A DNA stretch of 64,000 nt, from the NCBI RefSeq assembly GCF_000003195.3, contig NC_012873.2:10253894-10317893 (forward strand). The letters are read 5' to 3'. The stretch comes from Sorghum bicolor (taxonomy: Eukaryota; Streptophyta; Magnoliopsida; Poales; Poaceae). The translations under genes and the position numbers were made by a program. Below are positions 12,239 to 22,893 of the stretch, piece after piece. Position 1 is the stretch's first letter. Each line of letters starts with the position of its first letter. Below the pieces are notes generated by a model. It did no database searches and had not been told where the DNA came from. It saw only the letters and a list, made by a program, of their open reading frames with translations.

Positions 12239-12269
12239 CTATAACACTTTCGTTTGTTTGTGGTAAATA

Positions 12270-12504
12270 CTCTCTCCGTCCCTTTTTAATTGTCGCTTGC
12301 GCTTCCCAAAAAACAACTGCCGGTAATTATATATTAAAAAATATTAATATTTATAATACATAATTAGTATCATTAGAAAGATCTTTGAATATAGTTTTTT
12401 AACAAATTTATTTGGAGATACAAATGTTGCACGTATTTTCTACAAATCGAGTCAAATTTGTGACACATACACCAACGGCGACAATTAAAAAGAGACAGAG
12501 AGAG
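12270..12504. mobile_element. Stowaway-like MITE nested in a Tourist MITE
   Basis: Ends CTCTCTCCGTCCCTTTTTAA and, read inward from the right, CTCTCTCTGTCTCTTTTTAA. Flanked by TA on both sides. Confidence 0.88.
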
Positions 12505-12531
12505 TATTTTCCAAATATAGACTAAGGCCCT

Positions 12532-12860
12532 ATTTAAATTGGAGATGAAAATTCTTTTGGTGTCACATCGGATATGTCGGAAGGATATCGGGAGGGGTTT
12601 TTAAAAACTAATAAAAAAACAAATTACATAGCTCGTCAGGAAACTGCAAGACAAATCTATTAAGCATAATTAATCTGTCATTAGCACATGTGGGTTACTG
12701 TAGCACTTAAGGCTAATCATGGAGTAACTAGGCTTAAAAGATTCGTCTCGCGATTTTCAACCAAACTGTGTAATTAGTTTATTTTTTTATATATATTTAA
12801 TGTTCTATGCATGTGTCCAAAGATTTGATAGGATGGATGAAAAAATTTTGTGTGGGAAAC
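12532..12860. mobile_element. Two truncated MITE fragments
   Basis: 12532-12710 belongs to a related family with GGTGTCACATCGGATATGTC. 12712-12860 is the right part of a plus-oriented Tourist copy. Confidence 0.5.
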
Positions 12861-12863
12861 TAA

Positions 12864-13095
12864 TACCTTGTTTAGTTCGCAAAAATTTTCAAGATTCCCC
12901 GTCACATCAAATCTTTGATCGCATGTATGGAGCATTAAATAAAGATAAAAATAAAAACTAATTACACAGTTTAACTGAAATTTGTAAGATGAATCTTTTG
13001 AGCCTAGTTACTCCGTGATTGGACAATGTTTGTCAAATAAAAACGAAAGTGCTACAGTAGCCAAAAACCCAAAATTTTACGAACTAAACAAGGCC
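12864..13095 (-). mobile_element. Tourist-like MITE
   Basis: The right end is intact (GAACTAAACAAGGCC followed by TAA). The left end is CCTTGTTTAGTTCGC preceded by TA. Confidence 0.82.
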
Positions 13096-13385
13096 TAAAC
13101 AGCGCCTAACAAGGCCTTGGAATCCGGAATCGTGTGTAACAATCTCTGTCCTCACTCTGTCCGTCGGTAATCGGTTCCAAATTCCCTCATGCAAGGCGTA
13201 CCTACATGAGTTTTTTTATATAAAAAAAGTGTACTTGTGGTACGGCTGGATAATATTGTTGCTGCTGCTGTCTGCCAGACACGTGACAAGTCATACTAGC
13301 ACAACCGAAAGTAGTTCTAGAAGAGATCAGAACCCATATACAAACATCTTTACACACCCCCACCTGCTGTAGGCTGCTCATACAA

Positions 13386-13627
13386 GGCCCTGTTTAATTC
13401 ACCCAAAAACCAAAAAAAAATTTAAAATTTTCCGTTACATCGAATCTTACGACACATGCATAAAACATTAAATATAGACAAAAATAAAAACTAATTACAC
13501 AGTTTGCCTATAAATCAGGCGATAAATCTTTTGGCCCTAGTTAGTTTATAATTGGACAATATTTGTCACAAACAAACGAAAGTGCTGCAGTAGCAAAATC
13601 CAAAAAAAATTCACATCTAAACAAGCC
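13386..13627 (-). mobile_element. Tourist-like MITE
   Basis: GGCCCTGTTTAATTCACCC at the left; CATCTAAACAAGCC at the right. Lies about 400 bp beyond the 3' end of GW2. Confidence 0.8.
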
Positions 13628-14026
13628 ACAAGAATAGAAGATCCAAAAACATGTCAACGGAGAGAGTAGTTAGAATGCTCGTTCCAGGTTCAGGAGTACC
13701 TGCAACTTGCAAGATCTTAGAATGCTTTGCAATGCGAAAACACACTGCGCATCCCACCAGCAAAAGAACTTTGACCCATTTTCTTTCCTATTTCCACATA
13801 TTCCATTTTACATACATATAAGCAATGACAATGGAGGACTATAGCAAGATCTATATCAAGCCATGAAGCAACACATGCAAAAAGAAAGAAAAGAACAAAA
13901 GAAGAGCAAAATGCCAAACAAGGTGGCAAAAAAAGAGCAGAGATGCAGGGAGGGAGGGCAAGTCGAACGGCAGCGCAACAGAAAGGGGCGGGCAGGGCAC
14001 CGAGGTGTCAAAATTAGTGTTACAAC
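13628..14026 (-). other. 3' untranslated region of GW2 (approximate)
   Basis: Follows the GW2 stop codon on the minus strand. It is free of MITEs until the copy that ends at 13627. The open frames here have no coding features. Confidence 0.5.
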
Positions 14027-17000
14027 TTACAACCATGCCAGCCCTTGCGCTTGCGTCCTACCATGATGAGCTTCTGCTAGTGACACGGCCATGGAGAACA
14101 TCATCTGCTCCTCGATGCTCTCCGGGCGGAAGTGGCTTGGAGCCATGGTGAAATTCTCAGCGAAGGGCAGCGGTTGCATGGTCCCTGTATCCGCCATGAT
14201 GTCCGATCCGGCATAGCTTGTTCCTGCCTCCGCACCCTCCGACCAGTGGTCGGTTGAGCACTCTCCCTCCTCTCTTACCACTTCTCTGCTGCAACTTGGT
14301 GCTATCCCGCTCCAGGTGTCTAGTGAACTGTTCTCGACACCGCACAGGCTTCCGCTGGACATGTTGCATGGCCGCCGGATCATGTCAAACACTGGGTATG
14401 TGCTACTGCCAGCCATGTAAGAGAAATCCATGCTTGCTGGCTGGTGCTCAGCCAAAGCCGCAACTGCACAAGAGTATCCACCTGGATGAGGCATTTCTAG
14501 AGGCGCAGCTGGAAGAAACGCCTGCCTTTCACGTGATGGTGGCTCGATTACAGGAAAGTAGCTGCCACAAACAGGATTTACTAGATGTCCTTGTTCCTGC
14601 TAAGGTAAAGAAACAAATAAGAAACAGATATAGAGTTTGATTTAACTTAGCAAAACATTAATTCAAAGCCAAGATTATTGTTTGGATTTGATCCAAGTAA
14701 AAATCAATCTCAAAAAATGTCCCCAAAGGATCTCGTCAATCTTACCATTAACTGTTTTATGAGAACATTTTCTCTATGCAAAGAAATTTTAAGTATTATA
14801 ATGACAAACAGCCTAGGAGTATCTTAGACGTTTCTCATTTATTATAGCCCTGATAAGATCAGCGAAGTCCTAGAGATCATGTCAATTGATACTATGTATG
14901 GTTACACATTGGTCTTTCGTTAAGTAGCATCAGTGCCATTACCCTTGATGAGTCTTGACCCCAGCCCTCAGGTGTTCTACGTTAGCTGGATGTCAATGGT
15001 TGGTTGTAGCTTGCAATTTGCTTGCACTGAGAAACAACAAGCACACAACTGGGAATACCAAGCAATTTTTAGAGGGAACTATCGGCTTTATTATAAAAAT
15101 AGGACACAACTGTGCAGAAAACTCATTAAACAAACAGAGCATTCCACTATAGTTTCAGTTTAGCTACTCGATTCAAATGAAATGAAAGAAAACATAGTTG
15201 TCAATTCATGCCCCAAAAGTGTCTGCACATATCCGGCACTTCTGTCAGAAGCAAACTCCCACAAAGAACACCCATCAGATTTAGTAACATATACTCCGTC
15301 CATAGTTTTTGCTATGTATCTAGACATATATCTAGATACGTAGAAAAGCTACGTACCTAGAAAAGCCAGAACAACTTAAATTTGGAATGGAGTATCAATA
15401 ATTGATGCATAGAACAGATTTGCCCTGTTATGGTACTACTCAAAACTAATTACCTCAGAAAGATTTGTATTAGCCAGCATTATGGATATGGATATGGATA
15501 TGGGAATTTTTTGTACTCTCTTTTTGCCAGTAGTGGTTGTAGCAAGAAAATTTTGTTTATCCCACAGACCTAATTACATTCATTCCACAAAACCATATTG
15601 CTGATGACTCCATTCTCTAAACTAGCACCCAAAAACAAATCAAGTTCGAAATCTACTTAATTGGATAACAATCTGGAGTTGCAAAGTTAGCTCATGCAAT
15701 CACCATAACAAATTTGATCAGTTCAACTTGACATTCAGAACACAGACAGCTAAGATTTCGTAGAAAATGAAAACATGAACAGCCAAACTCTGGATCACAG
15801 AAAACGACTAGAAGTTAATATGAACTATTTGTTAAATGGATATACTGATGCTGACAAGAACTATTTACCCAAAAAAAAGAGAAGGATGATGAAAAACTCA
15901 TAGACCCTACCCAGTAACATGACTATGCTTATCTGCAAATTACTTACACATATTAGCATTACAACAAACAGATGTGAGATTTGCAGGACAGTTCAAAAGT
16001 TTATCAACATGCAACATGTTATCACACAATCCTATTTTTTTTAAGAGAGAGCATATAACTATTTAACATACAAATGCTGTAACTTTCTAAGAGAGCATAT
16101 AGCTTTCACCATGCTTCTTTAACTACAGATGGTGCACATTGATACTGGCAAACTTTTATTTTAGGCAATTGTTGGTCTATGTGCAGCTCTTGGAAAATCA
16201 ATATAAATCAGCATTCATAGTCTTATTCAAGTCATGCACTGCGCACATCTTGTGAAATAGTTCCTGTCCACTAACCTGAATGGAACGCCAAATTGCTTCC
16301 ATAACCATCATATCCTCCAGATTCACGTCAACATTATCATCACTGTAAGCAAAACAGGTGGCACAATTGTTAGATGCCGATTTCATCTCAACAGTTAAAC
16401 ATAATTTCTTGTCAAACTAAAGTTTCAGGAATATTTAAATCTTGCAAATTCTAAGTTACAACAAACAAAAATCGAATGGTTTCATGTGAAACATCAAAGA
16501 GAGAGCATGAACATACCGGTTGTGCCTAGAATGGAAAGGCCGCATGTTAGCCTGGCTAGAGCATGAAGGTTCAGATGAACAGCATTCATTTCCTTGCTCA
16601 GTACATTGATATGATGGCACTACAGAGGTAATGACATTATGGCTATGTAAGTGATAAGACTACAATGCAGATTGCAGAAAGATAGCATTATTAAGTGAGC
16701 ATATTAGTTAAATTCCACTGCTAACCTGAAAAGGATGTGCTGCAAATATCTCGATACTCAACTTCCGTTGTTGGGGTTACTGTTCTGCTAGAAGAACACC
16801 TGCTCTGTTTTCTTTTCATTTTAGCTTCTTCATCTTGGAGTTCTTTTTGGCGCATCCTCAACTGTGCTTCTATGACTTTCTGTTCTTCCTGCAATATGTT
16901 ATACATAAGTTACAGCAACTGCAGATTGTAGTCTAAAGACTGTACAGAAGTTGGCAATGCATATATGGAAGATGCAGGCATTTAAAAGATAAGACTTACA

Positions 17001-19003
17001 AACTGTTCTATGCTCCTTTCCTCCTTTGTTTTCACACCACGATACTCCACAGCATAATTAGGCGTTTTGCAGAATGGGCACCTTCAGTGGTCAAGTTCTT
17101 TTTCATAAGAAGACTTGTAGATCACCAAATAGTATGAAACTAAAATGAGATGAAATAAAGGATACTCACTGTGTAGGCCGGGCAGTATGGGTCGGTTTCA
17201 TTTGAAGAAAACACTCTGTAAAATGTCAAATAGGATATGCAAAGGTTATTTGCAGGTGTGGGATTGGTAAATCAACAGTAGGATGGATGCATTACCTGTA
17301 CATATCCCCTTTGAGCAACACTTCGAACGGTTGAGGCTTGGATAGTACTGCAACAAATGAATGAAAACAATCTTATTAGTTATTAGGAAATGACTCGAGG
17401 AGAAATAACACAGTGGTTGCACAAAGCAGCTTATTTTTCTATCCGATCAGTTAAACAGCTATAAATAACCTGAATGCCAAAAATACTTCTAAGAAATAGA
17501 CCATCTTATTCTTCACTACCATTGACCAAATTCCTCAAGTACTTTTGAAGCTAGGAATTAAAATGCAACAGAATTGCAGTACATGTGCTACTATAGTAAC
17601 ACAAAAAACAACTGACTAAGCCATGTAGATGCAAACAAAATCAATGTCATTTCCAGTTTTTTATGAGCTACTGAAAACATCTAAGAACAAAATTTCATAC
17701 AACAGAATCGGGCACAACCAAACCACTGAGTGCACTACAATAACAATGAGATTAAAATCCCAGCTAACAAGAGCATAACCACATTCACATTGAGGATGAT
17801 GCAATTAGACAACCATAAGGCAAAAGGACCAAATACGTTGGTATAGAGCTAATTATTAGGTATGGAACTAGAGCAGTTTCTAGCCAGGCCTGTATGATAC
17901 ACCCATCCCAGGAGCATCTTGAAGTACCACTGCCCATTTCAAGCGACGTGCAAGCCTGCTACAACATTAACATCGCATAGGAGTATAGAACAGTAGAACA
18001 TTCTTAGGCCATGTTGCTCCAGGAATTAAAATCAGTGAGGCATTGGCACTCAAAACCTCATATAACACAGCGGTTAGCCATCGAAAAGAAATTCAGAAAA
18101 ATCTCCAAACAACAAGATCAACGCATCAAATTTGGTGTAATAACAATCTTAAGACAACATGGTAGCACATTTTGCACAACGTACATATACAGTATGATGT
18201 CCTAGCAGAGCATGAGCAGCAGATACCACCGCAGACATATATACAGATCAAAGAATGATGACACCGTTACTGCACTTTGCACTAGTTGTTGGCAACTCTG
18301 GGGGTATCAGGCAAAAACAGTCAAGGCATTGAAAACATGGAAATGTACTAAACCTCTGCTGGCCCTATGACCTTTGTGGAAACACATCCCCTAGAATATC
18401 CCTAACAACAATGCACGTACAGGAGCAGCGCAGAAGATAACAACGCATGCGCACAGAACAAAAATACGAACGCCACTGTAACTGCACTTTGCAGAACTAG
18501 TCGACAAATTGTGCTATTAGGCTAGAAGAAACGTGGCTTTAAGCGTACTGAAACCCCCTGGCCCTAGGAGGTTCCACAACAGCATCTGGAACCACGTGCA
18601 CGCTCATCGACCTCCCCACCCGGTAACAGAATCGTGGCAACGGAAATCCAACAGAATCAACCGCCAATCGACCCGGTAAGTAATCCCCCGCCGAAGCTCT
18701 CAGCCGCCGCCGACGACGAAATTCAAAGCGGGAGATGGAGAAGGAGAGAGAGAAGGAGGGTGGGGGGGAGTGAATGGAGATCTCCGCGCGCGTGCTTACC
18801 AGGAAGCAGATGGGGCACTCCTCGAGGTCCCCTCCGGCGGCGGCGGCGTCGTCGGCGCCCGGGTAGCAGGGCGCGAGCTTGGCCTCGAGGATCAGCTTGC
18901 GCAGCTTCTTCTGGTCGATGTCCTTGTGCTCGTAGAGCCCCTGCGGGCGCGTGAACCGCTCCTCCACCCCGGACTTGCGCCGCCCGCCTATCCGGTTCCC
19001 CAT
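14027..19003 (-). CDS. GW2: RING E3 ubiquitin ligase GW2 (DA2 orthologue), complete
   Basis: RING-type E3 ubiquitin ligase that restricts cell division in developing grain and organs (rice GW2, Arabidopsis DA2). Eight exons, transcribed leftward: 18800-19003, 17296-17347, 17170-17215, 17000-17081, 16726-16888, 16517-16619, 16276-16342, 14027-14596. All introns are GT-AG and every junction keeps the frame, giving 428 residues (rice GW2 has 425). The start is [10 protein letters not shown]. The atypical C5HC2 RING uses Cys63, Cys66, Cys78 or 79, Cys84, Cys87, His95, Cys102 and Cys105 and is split over exons 1-4. The distinctive middle ([26 protein letters not shown]) and C-terminus ([20 protein letters not shown], ending GLAWL) are intact. 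Gly2 and the basic start allow N-myristoylation (inference). No disabling change is seen. Confidence 0.97.
14597..16275 (-). other. GW2 intron 7
   Basis: 1.68-kb intron between the last two exons. It contains one small Stowaway-like foldback (15294-15392) and a short (GGATAT)n run near 15486. Otherwise AT-rich and without features. Confidence 0.8.
15294..15392. mobile_element. Miniature Stowaway-like foldback in GW2 intron 7
   Basis: 99 bp, ends CTCCGTCCATAG and, read inward from the right, CTCCATTCCAAATT, with TA on both sides. The centre (TATCTAGACATATATCTAGA) is itself palindromic. Confidence 0.75.
17348..18799 (-). other. GW2 intron 1
   Basis: 1.45-kb intron that splits the RING just after CPICFL. 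No transposon ends recognised. Confidence 0.8.
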
Positions 19004-19520
19004 CGCTCCCCAGATCCGCCTCCGCCTCCGCCGCTGCAGCCGCCGCCGGAGACGAAACCCTTGCTCGGTCGCTGCCCCCCACCACCCCACTGCGCGCGTG
19101 CCCCCCCCCCCCCCCCCCGAGTCACCGTAGATACATACGCTACGCTGTGTGTGTGTGTGTGTATACGCAACGGGAGGTGGTGGGAGGGCGTATGCGCTGT
19201 CGCAGCGGGCGAGGCGAGCGCGAGGTGGGAGTGATTTTTAAAAAAGGTTTTTCCTCGGTGCTGGTGGGGGAGGGAAGGAAGCGAGCAGAGCAGAGCAGAG
19301 CAGAGCAGAGCGAGGCGGGCGGGCGGGCAAAAGAGAAGCGGGCGGGCCGCACGCTGCCGCTGCAGCTGCACGCGACGGACGCAGCAGGGGCAGGGGGGCA
19401 GCAGCTTCTGCACTGCCTGCGACTGCGAGAGAAGAGAGACTGCGGCGCGGCTTCCCCTTCCCTTCCCTCTCTCTCCGCCCTGTAAACCTGCTGCTGCTAC
19501 GGTTACTATAATGATGAAAC
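19004..19520 (-). promoter_or_regulatory. GW2 5' leader and core promoter region
   Basis: GC-rich leader that holds three simple repeats: a C-run of about 17 bases (near 19101-19118), a (GT)n run (19147-19162) and about five AGAGC units (19285-19312). A weak TATA-like word (ATTATAGTAA on the minus strand) lies near 19502-19512. No upstream in-frame ATG extends the protein; the open frame that reaches 19090 starts with GTG. Confidence 0.5.
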
Positions 19521-19650
19521 GGGGACAGGCAGGGCGGGCGGCGGACCGGACCCTCCCCACCGGCAGCAGGGCCGCGGTTTGAAACGGACAACTGTGGAGC
19601 CTCTCCGGTCTCCAGTCTCCACTGATGAGGAAGGAGGAGGCAGCCACCTA

Positions 19651-19894
19651 GGCCTTGTTTAGTTCCCAGATAATTTTACAAAATTTTTCAGATTTCCTGT
19701 CACATCGAATCTTTAGACACATGCATGAAGTATTAAATATAGACAAAAAATAAAAACTAATTGCACAGTTTGGTCGAAATTGACGAGACGAATCTTTTGA
19801 GCCTAGTTAGTCCATAATTAGACAATATTTGTCAAATACAAACGAAAGAGCTACAGTGTCGATTTTGCAAAATATTTTGGAACTACACAAGGCC
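19651..19894 (-). mobile_element. Tourist-like MITE in the GW2 promoter, CTA target duplication
   Basis: Ends GGCCTTGTTTAGTTCCC and GGAACTACACAAGGCC; CTA flanks both sides (19648-19650, 19895-19897). Begins about 650 bp upstream of the GW2 start codon. Confidence 0.92.
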
Positions 19895-20266
19895 CTATAG
19901 CCGTTTGATATTTGTGACCGTAGATATTTGCCAAAAGTTTTTTATTTTAGCTTAACTTTTTATAAAATGGATCTAAACACCATTATTAAAAAAAAAATAT
20001 AAGAACATGATCTTGTAAAAATTTTAGCATTTGGGACTCTTGAGGTCCAAAACTGTACAAAACTATCTTGGGCCACGAGCTACCTCTCTTCTCCTTTTAA
20101 TATGGTGCTACAAAATGCTAAAACTTTTGGTGCATCTAAACACCTTAGGCCTTGTTTAGTTTTAAAAAAATTTGCAAAATAGAAATAGTAGTACTTTCGT
20201 TTGTATTTTACAAATATTGTCCTATTATGGACTAACTAGGCTCAAAAGATTCGTCTTGTCAATTCC

Positions 20267-20381
20267 GACCAAACTGTAAAATTAGTTTTTATTTTACCCG
20301 GATTGTCAATCGCGAGACCAAACTGTAAAATTAATTTTTATTTTACCCGGATTGTCAATCGCGAGACCAAACTATAAAAGA
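20267..20381 (+). repeat. 49-bp tandem repeat inside the outer MITE
   Basis: Two full units (20267-20315, 20316-20364) and a partial third starting at 20365. Each begins GACCAAACTGTAAAATTA and includes ACCCGGATTGTCAATCGCGA, a sequence foreign to the MITE consensus. Confidence 0.88.
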
Positions 20382-20398
20382 TTCGTCTTGTCAATTCC

Positions 20399-20640
20399 GC
20401 CTTGTTTAGTTCCGAAAAAATTTCGGATTTCGCTACTGTAGCACTTTCGTTTTTATTTGACAAATATTGTCCAATCATGAACTAACTAGGATCAAAAGAT
20501 TTGTCTCGCGATTTACAGACAAACTATATAATTAGTTTTTGTTTTCGTTTATATTTAATGCTTCATGCATGTGCCGCAAGATTCGATGTGACGGGGAATT
20601 TTGAAAACTTTTTGGATTTCGGAGTGAACTAAACAAGGCC
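20399..20640 (+). mobile_element. Inner nested Tourist-like MITE
   Basis: Ends GCCTTGTTTAGTTCCG and GTGAACTAAACAAGGCC; intact inside the outer element, hence younger. Confidence 0.88.
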
Positions 20641-20843
20641 CATATTTAATACTCCATGCATACGTCTAAAGATTCGATTTGATGAGAAATCTGAAAATTT
20701 TTGCAAAATTTTTAGGGAACTAAACAAGGCCTTATCCAAATTTCACAATGCCGAAACTTTTTTGCAAAATATTTGATGCTAAATCTTTTGGCATGGCTGG
20801 GGTGACTAAATAGGCCCAGCCGGAATGAATTGCGAACAAGGTT

Positions 20844-21116
20844 TTGGATCGCTTTAGTAAAAAGGAGGTGCTTCGCGGAACCAGTTTTAATGTTGGCAGT
20901 ATATGGTGTGTTGTTATAGAAATTAAGATGTACAGTTCAGTTTTTTTTATTGATATGTATTTACTATACACCATCTTTTTTTCACAATGGCAGTCGTCTA
21001 GCCGTAGTGAAGCACAAAAAGCTTTGAACCGCTTTAGCAAAAAGGAGGTGCTTCGCGAAACCGATTTTAATATTGGCACTATACGACGTAGAGATATAGA
21101 ACTAGAAGAGATGTAG
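20844..21116 (+). pseudogene. Possible gene fragment with a repeated peptide
   Basis: A 90-codon open frame holds two similar segments: DRFSKKEVLRGTSFNVGSI and NRFSKKEVLRETDFNIGTI. The second continues RRRDIELEEM and a stop. DNA similarity extends from about 20832 and about 21022. The second copy is preceded by an acceptor-like CAATGGCAG at about 20989-20997, so it could be a terminal exon, with the first copy a decayed duplicate. I do not recognise the protein family. The left flank is MITE debris. Confidence 0.35.
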
Positions 21117-21386
21117 TCTTTTTTGTCGAGTTGTATAAACACCATCATTTGTTGACGATGCATAAAGAATAACTTATCTATATATAAGAGGGAATGTATA
21201 CATGTGCATATATGCTATGCATGCTACATTATATTTCTTCTCTGCTTGTCCATTCATCATACTTAGTTTTTGTTTCCTAGATTTAAGACCGATCAGATAT
21301 GTTATTATTTATATCGTTTATTATGGTTCCGTAGGTTTGGCATGAGAACTTAACATGCACGTCCATGGTTGAATTGCTTGCATGCC

Positions 21387-21925
21387 CTTAGCAGCCAGGG
21401 TACGGGAACATGGGCCCGTTCCCTGTTCCGGGAACTTCGTCCCGAAACGTGGAACGGGAACATCATGGAACATCGTTCCCAAATGCGGTGGAACACGAAT
21501 CATATATAGGAGCAATCATAGGAACGTCAGTCCCAAACGACTATGGAACTTCGTGGTGTGTGTGCATACTGCGCCGTGCCCGTCCATGAGCGGTCGGCGA
21601 AAAATCTAGATGGTGATTGACTCATTGGCCTAGACCTGCAATGAGCCTTAAGGTTGGAGTTGGACAGCCTAAATGAAACAAAAATACAATAGTAAATTAT
21701 ATCACACTAGGAATCAAACTCATTTGATTCAAAACAACACGTAAAACTACCTGAGCCAACCACTACGTCCCAAACACGTTCCTTTAGAAAGTGGAACGCG
21801 TTCCGCAACTTAAAGAAACGAGACGAAGCTATATACCCCCTACGTTCCATAGTTTATGAGAATATCGTACCGCGTACCACGTTCCCGTACCACGTACCCT
21901 ATGTTCCGGGAACTTGGCTGCTAAG
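21387..21925. mobile_element. Non-autonomous hAT-like element with 8-bp target duplication
   Basis: 539 bp with terminal inverted repeats CTTAGCAGCCA and, at the right, TGGCTGCTAAG. It is flanked by identical TGCATGCC on both sides (21379-21386, 21926-21933), the 8-bp duplication of hAT transposition. Subterminal regions are full of GGAAC and GTTCC words in both directions, as expected for transposase-binding repeats. No transposase is encoded. Confidence 0.92.
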
Positions 21926-21933
21926 TGCATGCC

Positions 21934-22663
21934 CGTTAAAAGGAAGAATAATTTTGTAACTATGTTGTGAATGGTTTATCATCACCGGTTGTATGCAAAT
22001 CCAAATTAAATCGTGTGCTCATTGATGACCTAAGTATGCATACAAATTGCTTTCTTTGGTAGGGTACGAAGAATGGTTTGTCTAACTAAAGAGAAGTAGA
22101 CAAAATGTTGCATTGTTGATAGAAAGAGTGGATGAGACATGATAGCGGTGCTCAACCCCAGAGTTACTAGCATTTGAATTGGCTTTGACCGTTTTGTGAT
22201 TTTTGCTACAACACATCCGCCACCCAGCATTGATAGCAAAGAGAAACTTGAAGCAGCACAACAGCGGCTGTGTTGCCAAAATTAGCACTTCTAATTAGAA
22301 CCGTTTGTATTGCATGCATAGTAAATTATGAAAAAGGCTTATTAGGTGATACGAAAAAGAGAATTGTATCAGTTTGGTATTTATGTTTGTGTACAAGAGT
22401 GGATTGCAGACAATGTTTTTGGTGGTGGAAATTAGGAAGAAGATATCATTCTTCTCTAAACCTACTTCAATTTGTTCGACGCACAACAAGTGTTTTGTTG
22501 GAGAGATACTGTGACAAAATAGAGTTGGAGAGATACTGTGACAAAATAGAGTTAAGGATACATAAGTGTTTGGTGGTTTTGGATCTATACGCAACATACT
22601 TTTCTTGACGGTGCCATGAAGGACGGCTTATCTATCCAAATAATGGACGTATGTGCATGTTTG
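21934..22663. other. Intergenic stretch
   Basis: No credible gene. A perfect 27-bp tandem duplication (unit AGATACTGTGACAAAATAGA plus GTTGGAG) lies near 22500-22553. Confidence 0.5.
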
Positions 22664-22893
22664 GGCCTTGTTTAGTTCTAAAAAAATTTGTAAAACGGAC
22701 ATTGTAGCACTTCATTTGTATTTGACAAATATTATCTAATCATGGATTAACTAGGCTCAAAAAATTCATCTCGCAAATTACAGATAAACTATGCAATTAG
22801 TTATTTCTTTTATCTATATTTAGTGCTCCATGCATGTGCCGCAAGATTCGATATGACAGGGAATTGCAAATTTTTTTAAAACTAAACAAGGCC
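22664..22893 (+). mobile_element. Tourist-like MITE
   Basis: Both ends are present (GGCCTTGTTTAGTTC; AAACTAAACAAGGCC). No clear target duplication. Confidence 0.85.

Larger units (their letters stand above)
11962..12535 (+). mobile_element. Tourist-like MITE split by two nested insertions
   Basis: Left piece 11962-11994 (GGCATTGTTTAGTTTCC). A middle piece carries CACTTTCGTTTGTTTGTGG (12243-12269). The remainder follows 12505 (CAAATATAGACTAAGGCC). Between the pieces lie a second Tourist copy and a Stowaway element. Confidence 0.6.
20148..20731 (+). mobile_element. Outer Tourist-like MITE carrying a nested copy
   Basis: The outer element has TTA duplications at 20145-20147 and 20732-20734. 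It is interrupted by a whole second copy (20399-20640) and by a local tandem repeat. The left half ends before 20399, and the right half resumes with CATATTTAATACTCCATGCA. Confidence 0.9.

Noticed and set aside
19004..19090. In-frame N-terminal extension of GW2 (GWWGAATEQ and so on)
   Set aside because: The codon at 19090 is GTG, not ATG; the family starts at MGNRIGG, which matches the ATG at 19003.
18988..19647. 219-codon minus-strand frame in the GW2 leader and promoter
   Set aside because: Low-complexity translation of simple repeats, no homology by eye, and it overlaps the GW2 start in another frame.
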